From: Streptomyces sp. BA2
Lineage (GTDB): Bacteria > Actinomycetota > Actinomycetes > Streptomycetales > Streptomycetaceae
Length of the DNA: 64,000 nt
Direction of reading: 5' to 3'
Assembly (NCBI RefSeq): GCF_009769735.1
Contig: NZ_WSRO01000002.1
Location: 4,166,001 to 4,230,000 of the forward strand
The notes under the pieces were generated by a model, which saw nothing but the letters and a program-made list of their open reading frames with translations, was not told the origin of the DNA and made no database searches. The translations under genes and the position numbers were made by a program. Shown here piece after piece: positions 33,516 through 42,243 of the stretch; position 1 is the first letter of the stretch, and each line of letters opens with the position of its first letter.

Positions 33516-35072
33516 TCAGGAGGTCAACGCGGGCTCCCGCTCGGGGAGTTCGTCACCGGCGGCCTCGCCGGCCGCGTCCTCGCCGCCGTCCTCGCGGCCG
33601 CCCTCGACGTGCTGGCGCGGCTTGCTCGGCAGGGCGAACATCAGCAGGAAGATGACGACGAGCACGCCGACGACCCACCACAGCGAGTTCTGGAACGCGC
33701 CCACGATCTCCATGGGCACCTCGCTCCGCGCCGCCTTCTCGTCGATCACACCGAAGAACACCACGGAGACCAGGCCGAGTCCGAGCGCCGTACCCATCTG
33801 CTGCACGGTGTTGAGCAGCCCGGACGCGGACCCTGAGTGCTCACGCGGCACGTCGGACAGGATGGCGTCCGTGAGGGGCGCGACGATGAACCCCATCCCC
33901 GCACCCATCACCGCAAGCGGCAGCGCCATCTGCCAGGACGCGATGCCCGCGCCGTACCGGTCCGCCTCCCAGATGTAGAGCAGCACCCCGGTGGCCATGA
34001 CGAGCGCGCCGCCCTGCAGCACCTTGCGTCCGAACCGCGGCACGAGCTTCTGCACGGACATACCCGCCGCCACCGAGACGGCGATCGAGAACGGCACCCC
34101 GGTCGTGCCCGCCCGCAGCGCGCTCCAGCCGAGGCCCTCCTGCATGTACAGCGTCCAGACCAGGAAGAAGATGCCCATCGAGACACCGAACACCGTCTGC
34201 ACCGCGATGCCCGCTGCGAAGCTCTTCACCTTGAACAGGGACAGCTCCACGAGCGGCGAACCGTCCTTGGCCGCCTTCGCCTTCTCGTACGCGACGAGCG
34301 CGCCGAAGACGACGAATCCGCCCGCCATCATGGCGTAACCCCACAGCGGCCAGTCCAGCTCCTGCCCACGAGTGAGCGGGTAGAGCACCATCAGCAGGCC
34401 GAGCGTGACGAGGACGACGCCGACGAGGTCGAGCTTGAGTGCCTTCGGCGCCTTGGACTCGGTGATGAACTTGCTGCCCAGGATCAGACCCGCGATCCCG
34501 ACGGGCAGATTGATGAGGAAGATCGGGCGCCATTCGAGCCCGAACAGGTTCCACTGGGTCAGCAGCGCGCCGAGCAGCGGCCCCGATACGGCGCCGAGCC
34601 CCACGATCATCCCGAAGAGCCCGAAGACCTTGCCGCGCTCGTGCGCGGGGAAGGTGGCGTGCACGATCGAAAGGACCTGCGGCACCATCATCGCGGCCAT
34701 ACCGCCCTGCAGGATCCGCGATGCGACCAGCATCTCCGGGTTGGCGGCGAAGCCGCAGAGCGCCGAGGCGAGCGTGAAGCCGCCGATGCCTATGAGGAAC
34801 ATCCGCTTGCGCCCATGGATGTCACCGAGCCGCCCGCCGGTGATGAGCCCGGCCGCGAACGCGAGCGCGTAGCCCGCGGTGATCCACTGGATCTGGCTGT
34901 ACGAGGCGCCTGCGTCCTCCTGGATGGACGGGATCGCGATGTTGACGATGGTGACGTCGACGAGGTCCATGAAGGCCGCGGTCATCACGATGGCGAGGGC
35001 GAACCAGCGGCGCCGGTCGGCGGCGGCGGGGTCCGTTCCGGTCGGTGCTGGGGCGGGGTTGCTGAAAGTCAT
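33516..35072 (-). CDS. MFS drug efflux transporter (DHA2/EmrB-QacA family)
   Basis: A 518-residue, 14-helix proton antiporter. Signatures: AAFMDLVDVTIVNIAIPSIQ (the D-x-T-I-V-N-x-A-L-P motif of the family), GRLGDIHGRKRMFLIG (motif A) and LFGMIVGLGAVSGPLLGALL (motif C). The C-terminus is Glu-rich. Likely exports hydrophobic drugs or metabolites. Divergent from a WYL regulator that probably controls it. Confidence 0.9.
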   Translation of the reverse strand: MTFSNPAPAPTGTDPAAADRRRWFALAIVMTAAFMDLVDVTIVNIAIPSIQEDAGASYSQIQWITAGYALAFAAGLITGGRLGDIHGRKRMFLIGIGGFTLASALCGFAANPEMLVASRILQGGMAAMMVPQVLSIVHATFPAHERGKVFGLFGMIVGLGAVSGPLLGALLTQWNLFGLEWRPIFLINLPVGIAGLILGSKFITESKAPKALKLDLVGVVLVTLGLLMVLYPLTRGQELDWPLWGYAMMAGGFVVFGALVAYEKAKAAKDGSPLVELSLFKVKSFAAGIAVQTVFGVSMGIFFLVWTLYMQEGLGWSALRAGTTGVPFSIAVSVAAGMSVQKLVPRFGRKVLQGGALVMATGVLLYIWEADRYGAGIASWQMALPLAVMGAGMGFIVAPLTDAILSDVPREHSGSASGLLNTVQQMGTALGLGLVSVVFFGVIDEKAARSEVPMEIVGAFQNSLWWVVGVLVVIFLLMFALPSKPRQHVEGGREDGGEDAAGEAAGDELPEREPALTS

Positions 35073-35093
35073 GAGAGGAGACTAGAAGCCATA

Positions 35094-35112
35094 TAGGCCA
35101 GTACATGTCCTA
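35094..35112. promoter_or_regulatory. Candidate operator between MFS pump and WYL regulator
   Basis: TAGGCCA-GTACA-TGTCCTA is an inverted repeat (6 of 7 per arm) centred 31 bp from each of the divergent starts (35072 and 35135). Confidence 0.45.
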
Positions 35113-35134
35113 GATGCGCGGCATGCTTGAAGAC

Positions 35135-36151
35135 ATGACATCGACTTCCGGTACGGCTTCGGATACGGCTTCGGAAAGAAGCGGCGGCGGTACGGACACT
35201 CCGGCTCGGCTGCTCCAGCTCCTCTCCCTCCTCCAGACTCCGCGCGAGTGGCCCGGCGGGGAGCTCTCGGAGCGGCTCGGCGTCAGCCGCCGGACGGTGC
35301 GGCGCGACATCGACCGGCTGCGGGATCTCGGCTATCCGGTGCAGGCGAGCCAGGGCGCGACCGGTGGCTACCGCCTGGTCGCGGGCAAGGCGATGCCGCC
35401 GCTCGTCCTTGACGACGAGGAGGCGGTGGCGATCGCGGTGGGGCTGCGGGCCGGGGCGGGCCATGCGGTGGAGGGCGTGGAGGAGGCGTCGGTCCGAGCC
35501 CTGGCGAAACTCGAACAGGTCCTCCCCTCGCGCCTGCGGCACCGTGTCCAGACCCTCCAGGTCGCCACCACCCCCCTGACCAGCGGGGACGGGGCGAGCA
35601 TCGCGCCCGAGACGCTGACGGTGATGGCGTCTGCGGCGGCGGGCCAGGAACGCCTCCGCTTCGCCTACCGCTCCGGCGACGGGACGGAGTCCCGCCGCCT
35701 GACGGAGCCGCATCGTCTCGTGTCGACGGGGCGGCGCTGGTATCTGGTGGCGTACGACATCGACCGCGACGACTGGCGCACGTTCCGGGTGGACCGGGTG
35801 TCGTCCCCCTTCGCGACCGGAGCCCGCTTCGTCCCGCGGGAGCTGCCGACGGGGGACGCCGCGGAGTACATCCGCCGGTCGATGTGGCGGGGCCAGCCTT
35901 CGTACGAGATCGACGTGACGTTCGAGGCGTCGGCGGAGTCCATCGCGGCGAGGTTCCCGGCGGCTCTGGGCACGCCGGAGCCGCTGAGCGCCACTACGTG
36001 CCGGCTCCGCTCCTCGGTGACGGACTCCATCGAATGGCTGGCGGTCCGCCTGGCCACGGCGGGCTGCGACTTCGTGGCCCACGGCCCGCCGGAGCTGCTG
36101 GCTTCCCTCCGGGAACTGGGCTCCCGCTTGACGCGGGCGTCTGGGGCCTGA
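35135..36151 (+). CDS. WYL-domain transcriptional regulator (YafY-like)
   Basis: A 338-residue regulator. HTH_11-type winged helix (about 20-75: RLLQLLSLLQTPREWPGGEL then GVSRRTVRRDIDRLRDLGYP), linker with TGGYRLVAGKAMPPLVLDDE, the WYL domain (about 165-235: RLTEPHRLVSTGRRWYLVAY with DIDRDDWRTFRVDRV), and the WCX C-terminal domain. WYL domains sense nucleic acids or small ligands. ATG 35135 and 35123 are both possible starts. Targets probably include the divergent MFS gene. Confidence 0.88.
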   Translation: MTSTSGTASDTASERSGGGTDTPARLLQLLSLLQTPREWPGGELSERLGVSRRTVRRDIDRLRDLGYPVQASQGATGGYRLVAGKAMPPLVLDDEEAVAIAVGLRAGAGHAVEGVEEASVRALAKLEQVLPSRLRHRVQTLQVATTPLTSGDGASIAPETLTVMASAAAGQERLRFAYRSGDGTESRRLTEPHRLVSTGRRWYLVAYDIDRDDWRTFRVDRVSSPFATGARFVPRELPTGDAAEYIRRSMWRGQPSYEIDVTFEASAESIAARFPAALGTPEPLSATTCRLRSSVTDSIEWLAVRLATAGCDFVAHGPPELLASLRELGSRLTRASGA

Positions 36152-36156
36152 CTTTC

Positions 36157-36200
36157 CCCGCGGGGCGCGGGGAGCGATCCTGTCCCGCGCCCCGCGCGGA
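36157..36200 (+). terminator. GC-rich hairpin after the WYL regulator
   Basis: CCCGCGGGGCGCGGG pairs with CCCGCGCCCCGCGCGG around a short loop, followed by ATCTTTC. A second palindromic element, CCCACCCACCCGATTAC with GTAATGGGTGGG, follows directly (36209-36245) and shares the dispersed repeat seen near 31217. Confidence 0.65.
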
Positions 36201-36382
36201 TCTTTCCCGCCCACCCACCCGATTACCCCGGAGTAATGGGTGGGAGACCTCCGCGCGAAGCGCGGGAACGAATCCCCACCCACAGCCGCAAGAAACCCAC
36301 AACCACAGGACAGAGCAAAGAGCCCCAGTGCCGGGGGGGATGGCACCGGGGCTCAGCTACGGGCACCGCTCAGGCCGGCCGC

Positions 36383-37390
36383 CTAGGCCGCGGCGTCGAA
36401 GCCCGTATCCCGAGCCAGCTTCTTCAGCTCAAGAAGCGCATGCTTCTCGATCTGGCGGATCCGCTCCCGCGTAAGACCATGCTGCTTGCCGACCTCCGTC
36501 AGCGTCCGCTCGCGGCCGTCCTCGATGCCGTACCGCATCTTGATGATGGAGGCCGTGCGCTGGTCGAGGCGGCCGATCAAGTCGTCCAGTTCCTCGCTGC
36601 GCAGCAGGGTCAGGACGGACTGCTCGGGAGAGACCGCCGAGGTGTCCTCGAGGAGGTCACCGAATTGTGTGTCGCCGTTGTCATCCACGCCCATGTTCAG
36701 CGACACGGGGTCACGCGCCCAGTCCAGGACATCCGTCACACGCGCCGGAGTCGTGTCGAGCTCCGCGGCGACCTCCGCCGGCTCCGGGTCACGCCCGTGC
36801 TTGCGGTTGAACTCACGCATGACGCGGCGGATCCGGCCCAGCTCCTCCACCAGGTGGACGGGGAGGCGGATGGTGCGGGACTGGTCGGCTATGGAGCGCG
36901 TGATGGCCTGACGGATCCACCACGTGGCGTACGTGGAGAACTTGAAGCCCTTGGCGTAGTCGAACTTCTCGACCGCGCGGACCAGGCCCGCGTTCCCCTC
37001 CTGGATCAGGTCGAGGAGCGGCAGACCACTGCGGGGATAGCGGCGCGCGACCGCGACGACCAGACGCAGGTTCGACCGGATGAAGACGTCCTTCGCCCGC
37101 TCGCCGTCGGCGACGAGCGCCTCGAGCTCCTCGCGGGAGGCGGAAGCGCCGGGGACGGAGTCGTCGACGTCGCCGTCGAGTATCTTCCGGGCGTACACAC
37201 CGGCCTCGATGATCTGGGACAGCTCGACTTCCTTGGCGGCGTCGAGCAGCGGCGTACGCGCGATCTCGTCGAGGTACATGCCGACCAGGTCGCGGTCGGC
37301 GATCTCCCCGCCTACGGCGCGAACACTGCGTGCCGCGTCGGTCTCGCCGGTGGAGGCGGACTTACGACGGGCGACGGCACGGGTTGCCAT
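36383..37390 (-). CDS. hrdD: RNA polymerase sigma factor HrdD
   Basis: A 335-residue group 2 sigma-70 factor. Region 1.2 (GEIADRDLVGMYLDEIARTP), region 2 (FIRSNLRLVVAVARRYPRSG, LLDLIQEGNAGLVRAVEKFD, FSTYATWWIRQAITRSIADQ), region 3 and region 4.2 (TLTEVGKQHGLTRERIRQIE) are complete, and the ends MATRAVARR and LARDTGFDAAA match HrdD of S. coelicolor as I know it. HrdD is dispensable there and is induced through sigma-R and other ECF sigmas. Confidence 0.93.
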   Translation of the reverse strand: MATRAVARRKSASTGETDAARSVRAVGGEIADRDLVGMYLDEIARTPLLDAAKEVELSQIIEAGVYARKILDGDVDDSVPGASASREELEALVADGERAKDVFIRSNLRLVVAVARRYPRSGLPLLDLIQEGNAGLVRAVEKFDYAKGFKFSTYATWWIRQAITRSIADQSRTIRLPVHLVEELGRIRRVMREFNRKHGRDPEPAEVAAELDTTPARVTDVLDWARDPVSLNMGVDDNGDTQFGDLLEDTSAVSPEQSVLTLLRSEELDDLIGRLDQRTASIIKMRYGIEDGRERTLTEVGKQHGLTRERIRQIEKHALLELKKLARDTGFDAAA

Positions 37391-37440
37391 GCGTGCTCCC
37401 TTGCGTGTGGAGGTCCTGGTCGGCCCTTTTCACGGGCCTC

Positions 37441-37456
37441 TGTGGTGGAAACCACA
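37441..37456. promoter_or_regulatory. Palindrome in the hrdD leader
   Basis: TGTGGT-GGAA-ACCACA is a perfect inverted repeat in the hrdD 5' untranslated region between the sigma-R promoter and the start codon; it could form an RNA hairpin or bind a regulator. Confidence 0.4.
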
Positions 37457-37487
37457 CCCTTGCGGGTGCCCTGCTTCCGATGGAAAC

Positions 37488-37513
37488 AACGACTGGAATC
37501 CGGACAGAATTCC
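37488..37513 (-). promoter_or_regulatory. Sigma-R type promoter of hrdD
   Basis: On the minus strand GGAAT (37513-37509) and GTT (37490-37488) are separated by exactly 18 bp, the SigR consensus GGAAT-N18-GTT for disulfide stress. The start codon is about 97 bp downstream. hrdD of S. coelicolor is a known sigma-R target. Confidence 0.8.
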
Positions 37514-37574
37514 CAAGCCGCGCATCTATTTTCCTGACGTTGCAGTACCCTGTGCCGCCACAAGGGGAGGCCGG

Positions 37575-38105
37575 ATGCCGTCGGAACGTACAGAGGTGCA
37601 GGTCAGGCCGGGCACCGAGGCCGATCTGGAGGCCCTGACCGATATCTACAACCACTACGTACGTGAGACGGCGATCACATTCGACACGGCCGCCTTCCTG
37701 CCGGAAGAGCGCCGCCCTTGGCTGCTCTCCCATCCTGAAGACGGCCCCCACCGCCTCTTGGTTGCCCAGGAGCGGGATTCCGGCCTGATCCTCGGGTACG
37801 TCACGAGTTCTCCTTTCCGGGCCAAGCCCGCGTACGCCACCTCGGTGGAAGTCAGCGTCTACTGCGCACCGGACGCCGCGGGCCGCGGCATCGGCACCCT
37901 GCTCTACAAGGCGCTCTTCGAAGCCCTCGAAGGCGAGGACCTGCACCGCGCCTACGCCGGGATCGCCCAGCCGAACGACGCTTCCGGCCGCCTCCACGAA
38001 CGTTTCGGCTTCCGGCACGTCGGCACGTTCCGCGAGGTGGGCCGCAAGTTCGGCCGCTACTGGGACGTCGCCTGGTACGAGCGTCCCCTCGGCCCCCGGC
38101 CCTGA
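37575..38105 (+). CDS. PAT-like GNAT N-acetyltransferase
   Basis: A 176-residue acetyltransferase of the phosphinothricin/methionine sulfone (MddA/Pat) branch. VRPGTEADLEALTDIYNHYV then RETAITFDTA is the family N-terminus, VEVSVYCAPDAAGRGIGTLL the acetyl-CoA loop, and AYAGIAQPNDASGRLHERFG with FREVGRKFGRYWDVAWYERP the C-terminal signature. It detoxifies toxic amino acid analogues by acetylation. ATG 37575 has AGGGGAGG upstream. Divergent from hrdD. Confidence 0.9.
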   Translation: MPSERTEVQVRPGTEADLEALTDIYNHYVRETAITFDTAAFLPEERRPWLLSHPEDGPHRLLVAQERDSGLILGYVTSSPFRAKPAYATSVEVSVYCAPDAAGRGIGTLLYKALFEALEGEDLHRAYAGIAQPNDASGRLHERFGFRHVGTFREVGRKFGRYWDVAWYERPLGPRP

Positions 38106-38198
38106 CCCGGGTCTTAGGTCCTGACCAGGCGCGCCCTAAGCCCTGACCTAGGCCGCAAGGCCGTTACGCCCCGCGCGCGGCCGCCTTACCGTGCCCGC

Positions 38199-39275
38199 AT
38201 GGACGCCACAGCCGACACCGCAGCCGAGATCTCAGCAGAGATCGCAGCCGACACCACCGGCACCCTCGACGAAGCCCTTCAGCGCCTGCACGCCTCGGGC
38301 CCCGAGCGGCTCGGACGGCTCACCAACCACGCGCCGATGGCCGTCGAGGCGCTCGCCGCGCACGGCCACTCCGGTGCGGTCCACCGATGGCTCGAGCTGT
38401 ACGCGCCGAAGCTTGAGGAGTACCCGAGCGCGTTCGAGTCAATCACCGGCGACGACTGGCGCGAGGCCCTCGGCGATCCGCGCCGTGCGGCGGACTGGAT
38501 CGCGTACTTCGGCAGGGAGCTCGGCGAACGCCCGTGGCGCGACGTCCTCGCCACGTGGTGGCCGCGCCTGCTGCCGGGCATGTACGGCGGCTCCACGCAC
38601 CCGGTGATCCGGGTGGGCCACGCGGTCCGCACGCTCCTCACGAGCGAGCCGGGCGGCGCGACCGAACCCCGCGTCGCCGAACTCGCCCACGGCCTCGGCT
38701 ACTGGGCCGCCCGCCACCACCCCGTCACCGGAATCGAACTCCTGCCGCACACACACGGAGGCACCGCGGCCGCGGCCCTGGACGCCGTCGAGCCGATCCC
38801 GGACAGGGAGAGCGGCGGCTTCCCCGCACGGCTTGGCCGGGTCGCGGGCCTGCCCGCGTGGGCGGCGGGCGTGAGCGACCCCGACGAGGCGCACCGCGGG
38901 CTCACCGAGCTGGTGCGCGCGGCGACCCACCGGTACGCCACGCACGGCCATGGCGAGGAGACGATGCTGGTGCACGCGGCGACCGCGCCCAACGCCGTGC
39001 TGCGCGCCCTGCCCGCGCTGCCCCGCACCCTGTGGGCGCCGAGCCTGCACGCGGCCTGGACGGCATCGGCCGCCGTGACCTCGATGTACGCCCCGAACGC
39101 CCCGGTCACGTACACCGCACCCGGCACCTTCGCCCCCGAGGAGGTCTTCGAGCGGGCCCTCGCGCACGGCGACGAACACGTCATCAAGTTCACCGACACG
39201 GCACTGGACGTGGGCGACGAGCGCGCCCTTGCGGCGGCCCTGCGCGCGATCGAGATCAGCGAGCCGCTCACTTAG
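38199..39275 (+). CDS. Questin oxidase-like (DUF4243) protein
   Basis: A 358-residue soluble protein. RLTNHAPMAVEALAAHGHSG with VHRWLELYAPKLEEYPSAFE is the start signature of the questin-oxidase/DUF4243 family; further conserved points are LLPGMYGGSTHPVIRVGHAV, ARHHPVTG and FTDTALDVG. Fungal members open the anthraquinone ring; bacterial roles are unknown. ATG 38199 is six bases after TACCGT, a leaderless candidate. There are no polyketide genes beside it. Confidence 0.8.
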   Translation: MDATADTAAEISAEIAADTTGTLDEALQRLHASGPERLGRLTNHAPMAVEALAAHGHSGAVHRWLELYAPKLEEYPSAFESITGDDWREALGDPRRAADWIAYFGRELGERPWRDVLATWWPRLLPGMYGGSTHPVIRVGHAVRTLLTSEPGGATEPRVAELAHGLGYWAARHHPVTGIELLPHTHGGTAAAALDAVEPIPDRESGGFPARLGRVAGLPAWAAGVSDPDEAHRGLTELVRAATHRYATHGHGEETMLVHAATAPNAVLRALPALPRTLWAPSLHAAWTASAAVTSMYAPNAPVTYTAPGTFAPEEVFERALAHGDEHVIKFTDTALDVGDERALAAALRAIEISEPLT

Positions 39276-39339
39276 ACCAGTCACACCCCGTGTTGTTTAA
39301 GTTTCAAGGAAAGCTTGCGGGCTGCGTACAGTGGAGTAC

Positions 39340-39855
39340 ATGGACACGGCACCCACTTCTCCCCCCGACGGGGAACCGCGCTGGCTCGACGACGAGGAAC
39401 AGCGCACCTGGCTCGCGTATCTGCAGGCCACCACGCTCCTGGAGGATCATCTCGACCGCCAGTTGCAGCGCGACGCCGGCATGCCGCACATCTACTACGG
39501 CCTCCTGGTCCAGCTCTCCGTCGCCCCGCGGCGGCGCCTGCGCATGACGGAGCTGGCCAGGAACACCAAGATCACCCGGTCGCGTCTCTCGCACGCCATC
39601 GCGCGCCTGGAGAAGAACGGCTGGGTGCGCCGCGAGGACTGCCCCTCCGACAAGCGCGGCCAGTTCGCGATCCTCACCGACGACGGGTTCGAGGTACTGC
39701 GCAGGACCGCGCCCGGCCATGTCACCGCCGTACGCCAGGCCCTCTTCGACCGGCTCACCCCGGAACAGCAGAAGTCCCTCGGCGAGATCATGTCGATCGT
39801 CGCCGAGGGACTTCAGCCGAAGGAGGCGGGGGCGGACCTGCCCTGGCTCCGCTGA
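39340..39855 (+). CDS. MarR family transcriptional regulator
   Basis: A 171-residue dimeric winged-helix repressor. HLDRQLQRDAGMPHIYYGLL leads to the HTH LRMTELARNTKITRSRLSHA and the wing GWVRREDCPSDKRGQFAILT, both standard. Start at ATG 39340 with GTGGAG just upstream (GTG 39331 is an alternative). CAAG-N5-CTTG at 39305-39317 may be its own operator. Convergent with the following MFS gene. Confidence 0.9.
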   Translation: MDTAPTSPPDGEPRWLDDEEQRTWLAYLQATTLLEDHLDRQLQRDAGMPHIYYGLLVQLSVAPRRRLRMTELARNTKITRSRLSHAIARLEKNGWVRREDCPSDKRGQFAILTDDGFEVLRRTAPGHVTAVRQALFDRLTPEQQKSLGEIMSIVAEGLQPKEAGADLPWLR

Positions 39856-39901
39856 GCCTCCCTGTCAGGAACTGGGGGTCAGTCCTGTCAGGAACCGGGG
39901 G

Positions 39902-41416
39902 TCAGTGCGCGACCACCGGGATCCGGATCTCGTCCTCGACACCCTCGGTGTCACCGGAGCCCGAGGCGGCCGGAGCGCCGCCCTGGGCGCCCGTGTTGAT
40001 GAGGGCGAAGGCGATCGCGGCGGCGGCGAGGAGGATGCCGACGGCCCACCAGATCGCGCTGGTGTAACCCTCGACCATGGCCTGCGCCTGGAGCAGCTTC
40101 TGCGCCGCGGGAGTCGTCGCGCCCGCCGCGTGGTCCGTGATGTACGCGGTGGTGGCGGAGGCGGCGATGGTGTTCAGGAGAGCCGTGCCGATGGCGCCGC
40201 CGACCTGCTGCGAGGTGTTGACCATCGCGGAGGCGACACCGGAGTCACGCGGCTCGACACCGTGCGTGGCGAGCGACATGGCGGGCATGAACGCCGTACC
40301 CATGCCGAGGCCCAGCATCAGCTGCGCGGGCATGATCAGACCGGTGTACGAGGACCCGACCTCCAGCTGCGTCAGGAGCAGCATGCCGACGGCCGCGAGC
40401 ACGAAGCCCGGACCCATGAGCAGCCGCGGCGGGACGCGGGTCATCAGGCGGGCGCCGATCTGCGTGGAGCCCACGATCATGCCGACGATCATCGGCAGGA
40501 ACGCGAAGCCGGTCTTGACCGGCGAGTAGCCCTGGACGATCTGCAGGTAGTACGTGAGGAACAGGAACAGGCCGAACATCGCGATGATCGCGAGGCCGAG
40601 CGACAGGTAGACGCCACCGCGGTTGCGCTCGGTCAGGACGCGCAGCGGAAGCAGCGGCGACTTGACCTTCGCCTCGGTGAGGACGAACGCGGCGAGCAGC
40701 ACGGCCGAGCCGACGAACATGCCGACCGTCAGGGAGTCCGACCAGCCGGCCGACTCGGCGCGGGTGAAGCCGTAGACCAGCGCGACCAGACCGAGGGTGG
40801 AGAGGACCACGCCGGGGATGTCGAGCGGCGAGCGGTTGCGGGCGCCGGCCGGCTCACGGATGACGAAGTAGGCGCCGAGCGCGGCGACGACGGCGAAGGG
40901 GATGTTCACGAAGAACGTCCAGCGCCAGTTCAGGTACTCGGTGAGGAAGCCGCCGAGGATGAGACCCACGGCGCCACCGCCACCGGCGATCGCACCGTAG
41001 ATGCCGAACGCCTTGGCGCGCTCCTTGGCATCGGTGAACATCACGGCGAGCAGCGAGAGGGCGGCGGGCGCGAGCAGCGCGCCGAACACACCCTGAAGGG
41101 CGCGGGCGCCCAGCATCATGGCCTCGCCGGTGGCTGCGCCGCCGAGCGCGGAGGCCGCGGCGAAGCCGATCAGGCCGGTCACGAAGGTGCGCTTGCGGCC
41201 CCAGAGGTCGGCTATGCGGCCGCCGAAGAGCAGCAGACCACCGAAGGCCAGGGCGTAGGCCGTGATGACCCACTGACGGTTGCCGTCCGAGATGCCCAGG
41301 TCCTGCTGGGCGGAGGGCAGCGCGATGTTCACGATGGTCGCGTCGAGCACGACCATCAGCTGCGCGAGCGCGATGAATATCAGCGCTTTCCAGCGCCTGG
41401 GATCTGTTTCTGACAT
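39902..41416 (-). CDS. MFS drug efflux transporter (DHA2/EmrB-QacA family)
   Basis: A 504-residue, 14-helix exporter: AQLMVVLDATIVNIALPSAQ (family D-x-T-I-V-N-x-A-L-P motif), GGRIADLWGRKRTFVTG (motif A) and IAGGGGAVGLILGGFLTEYL (motif C). Start ATG 41416 (MSETDPRRW) rather than the ATG four codons upstream. Preceded by a TetR gene on the same strand and a tandem-repeat control region. Confidence 0.9.
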   Translation of the reverse strand: MSETDPRRWKALIFIALAQLMVVLDATIVNIALPSAQQDLGISDGNRQWVITAYALAFGGLLLFGGRIADLWGRKRTFVTGLIGFAAASALGGAATGEAMMLGARALQGVFGALLAPAALSLLAVMFTDAKERAKAFGIYGAIAGGGGAVGLILGGFLTEYLNWRWTFFVNIPFAVVAALGAYFVIREPAGARNRSPLDIPGVVLSTLGLVALVYGFTRAESAGWSDSLTVGMFVGSAVLLAAFVLTEAKVKSPLLPLRVLTERNRGGVYLSLGLAIIAMFGLFLFLTYYLQIVQGYSPVKTGFAFLPMIVGMIVGSTQIGARLMTRVPPRLLMGPGFVLAAVGMLLLTQLEVGSSYTGLIMPAQLMLGLGMGTAFMPAMSLATHGVEPRDSGVASAMVNTSQQVGGAIGTALLNTIAASATTAYITDHAAGATTPAAQKLLQAQAMVEGYTSAIWWAVGILLAAAAIAFALINTGAQGGAPAASGSGDTEGVEDEIRIPVVAH

Positions 41417-41430
41417 GGGAAGAGCCACCT

Positions 41431-41470
41431 AGCGGTACTAGTGGTGAAAAAGCGGTACGAGTGATGAAAA
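41431..41470. promoter_or_regulatory. Two tandem 20-bp repeats before the MFS gene
   Basis: AGCGGTACTAGTGGTGAAAA is followed immediately by AGCGGTACGAGTGATGAAAA, 18 of 20 identical, 15-54 bp upstream of the MFS start. A period of two helical turns suggests side-by-side binding of a regulator. Confidence 0.6.
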
Positions 41471-41522
41471 AAGTGCCGGAAAGCCGACGCGTTCAGGCCG
41501 GTCGGGCGGGACTCAGGACTAC

Positions 41523-42179
41523 TCAGGACTGGCGGAGGTCCTCCAAGGTCGCCGCCTCACCGGGCAACTCGGAGCGGGCCGGCGCCATCAGGCCGTCGAG
41601 GAACAACTGCAGATGGCGGTGGACGAAGCGGTCCATGTTCAGGCACGCGGTGCCGGGCAGCGGCCTGGTGAGCTGGGAGAGGGCGACCATCAGGTCTCCG
41701 ACGGCGATGTCGGTGCGCAGCTGCCCGGCCGCGCGCGCCCTTTGCATGAGCCCGTCGGTGACGGCTTCGAGCCGCTCACGGGCGTCGACCAGATCCGGGT
41801 GACCGGGGTCGAAGGCCTCCTGGAGCATCGGGCACAGGGCACCGATCCGCTCGTCGGCGGAGGCGTGCACGAACCGGCGCAGGGCGTCGAACGCGACACC
41901 CGGGTCGGCGTCGGCCGCCGCGATCGCTTCCTCGGCGTGTGCCGAGACGCGGTCGGTGACCAGCAGGACGACCTGGTGGACCAGTTCGGAACGGTCGGAG
42001 AAGTGCCGGTAGACCGTGGCGTTGCCGACGCCGGCCCGGCGCGCGACCTCGTCGAGCGGCACGTCGGGGCCGAACTCGACGAACATCTCGCGTGCGGCGG
42101 CGACGATCCGCTCCCGGTTGCGCAGGGCGTCGGCCCGCGGGCGGGGCGTGCGGCGCTGTGCGGCGGGGGCGGTTTCCAC
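41523..42179 (-). CDS. TetR family transcriptional regulator
   Basis: A 218-residue repressor with GTG start (VETAPAAQRR) six bases after AGGAGA. HTH: ERIVAAAREMFVEFGPDVPL then DEVARRAGVGNATVYRHFSD. The C-terminal domain (TetR_C type, LCPMLQEAFDPGHPDLVDAR) lacks other marks. It precedes the MFS efflux gene in the same direction and has paired palindromic operators upstream. Confidence 0.9.
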   Translation of the reverse strand: METAPAAQRRTPRPRADALRNRERIVAAAREMFVEFGPDVPLDEVARRAGVGNATVYRHFSDRSELVHQVVLLVTDRVSAHAEEAIAAADADPGVAFDALRRFVHASADERIGALCPMLQEAFDPGHPDLVDARERLEAVTDGLMQRARAAGQLRTDIAVGDLMVALSQLTRPLPGTACLNMDRFVHRHLQLFLDGLMAPARSELPGEAATLEDLRQS

Positions 42180-42243
42180 GGCGGCTCTCCTCAAGCTTGT
42201 GGTCGAGTCTCCGGACGGTGCCGGAGCCTCGGATGCGCGATGC

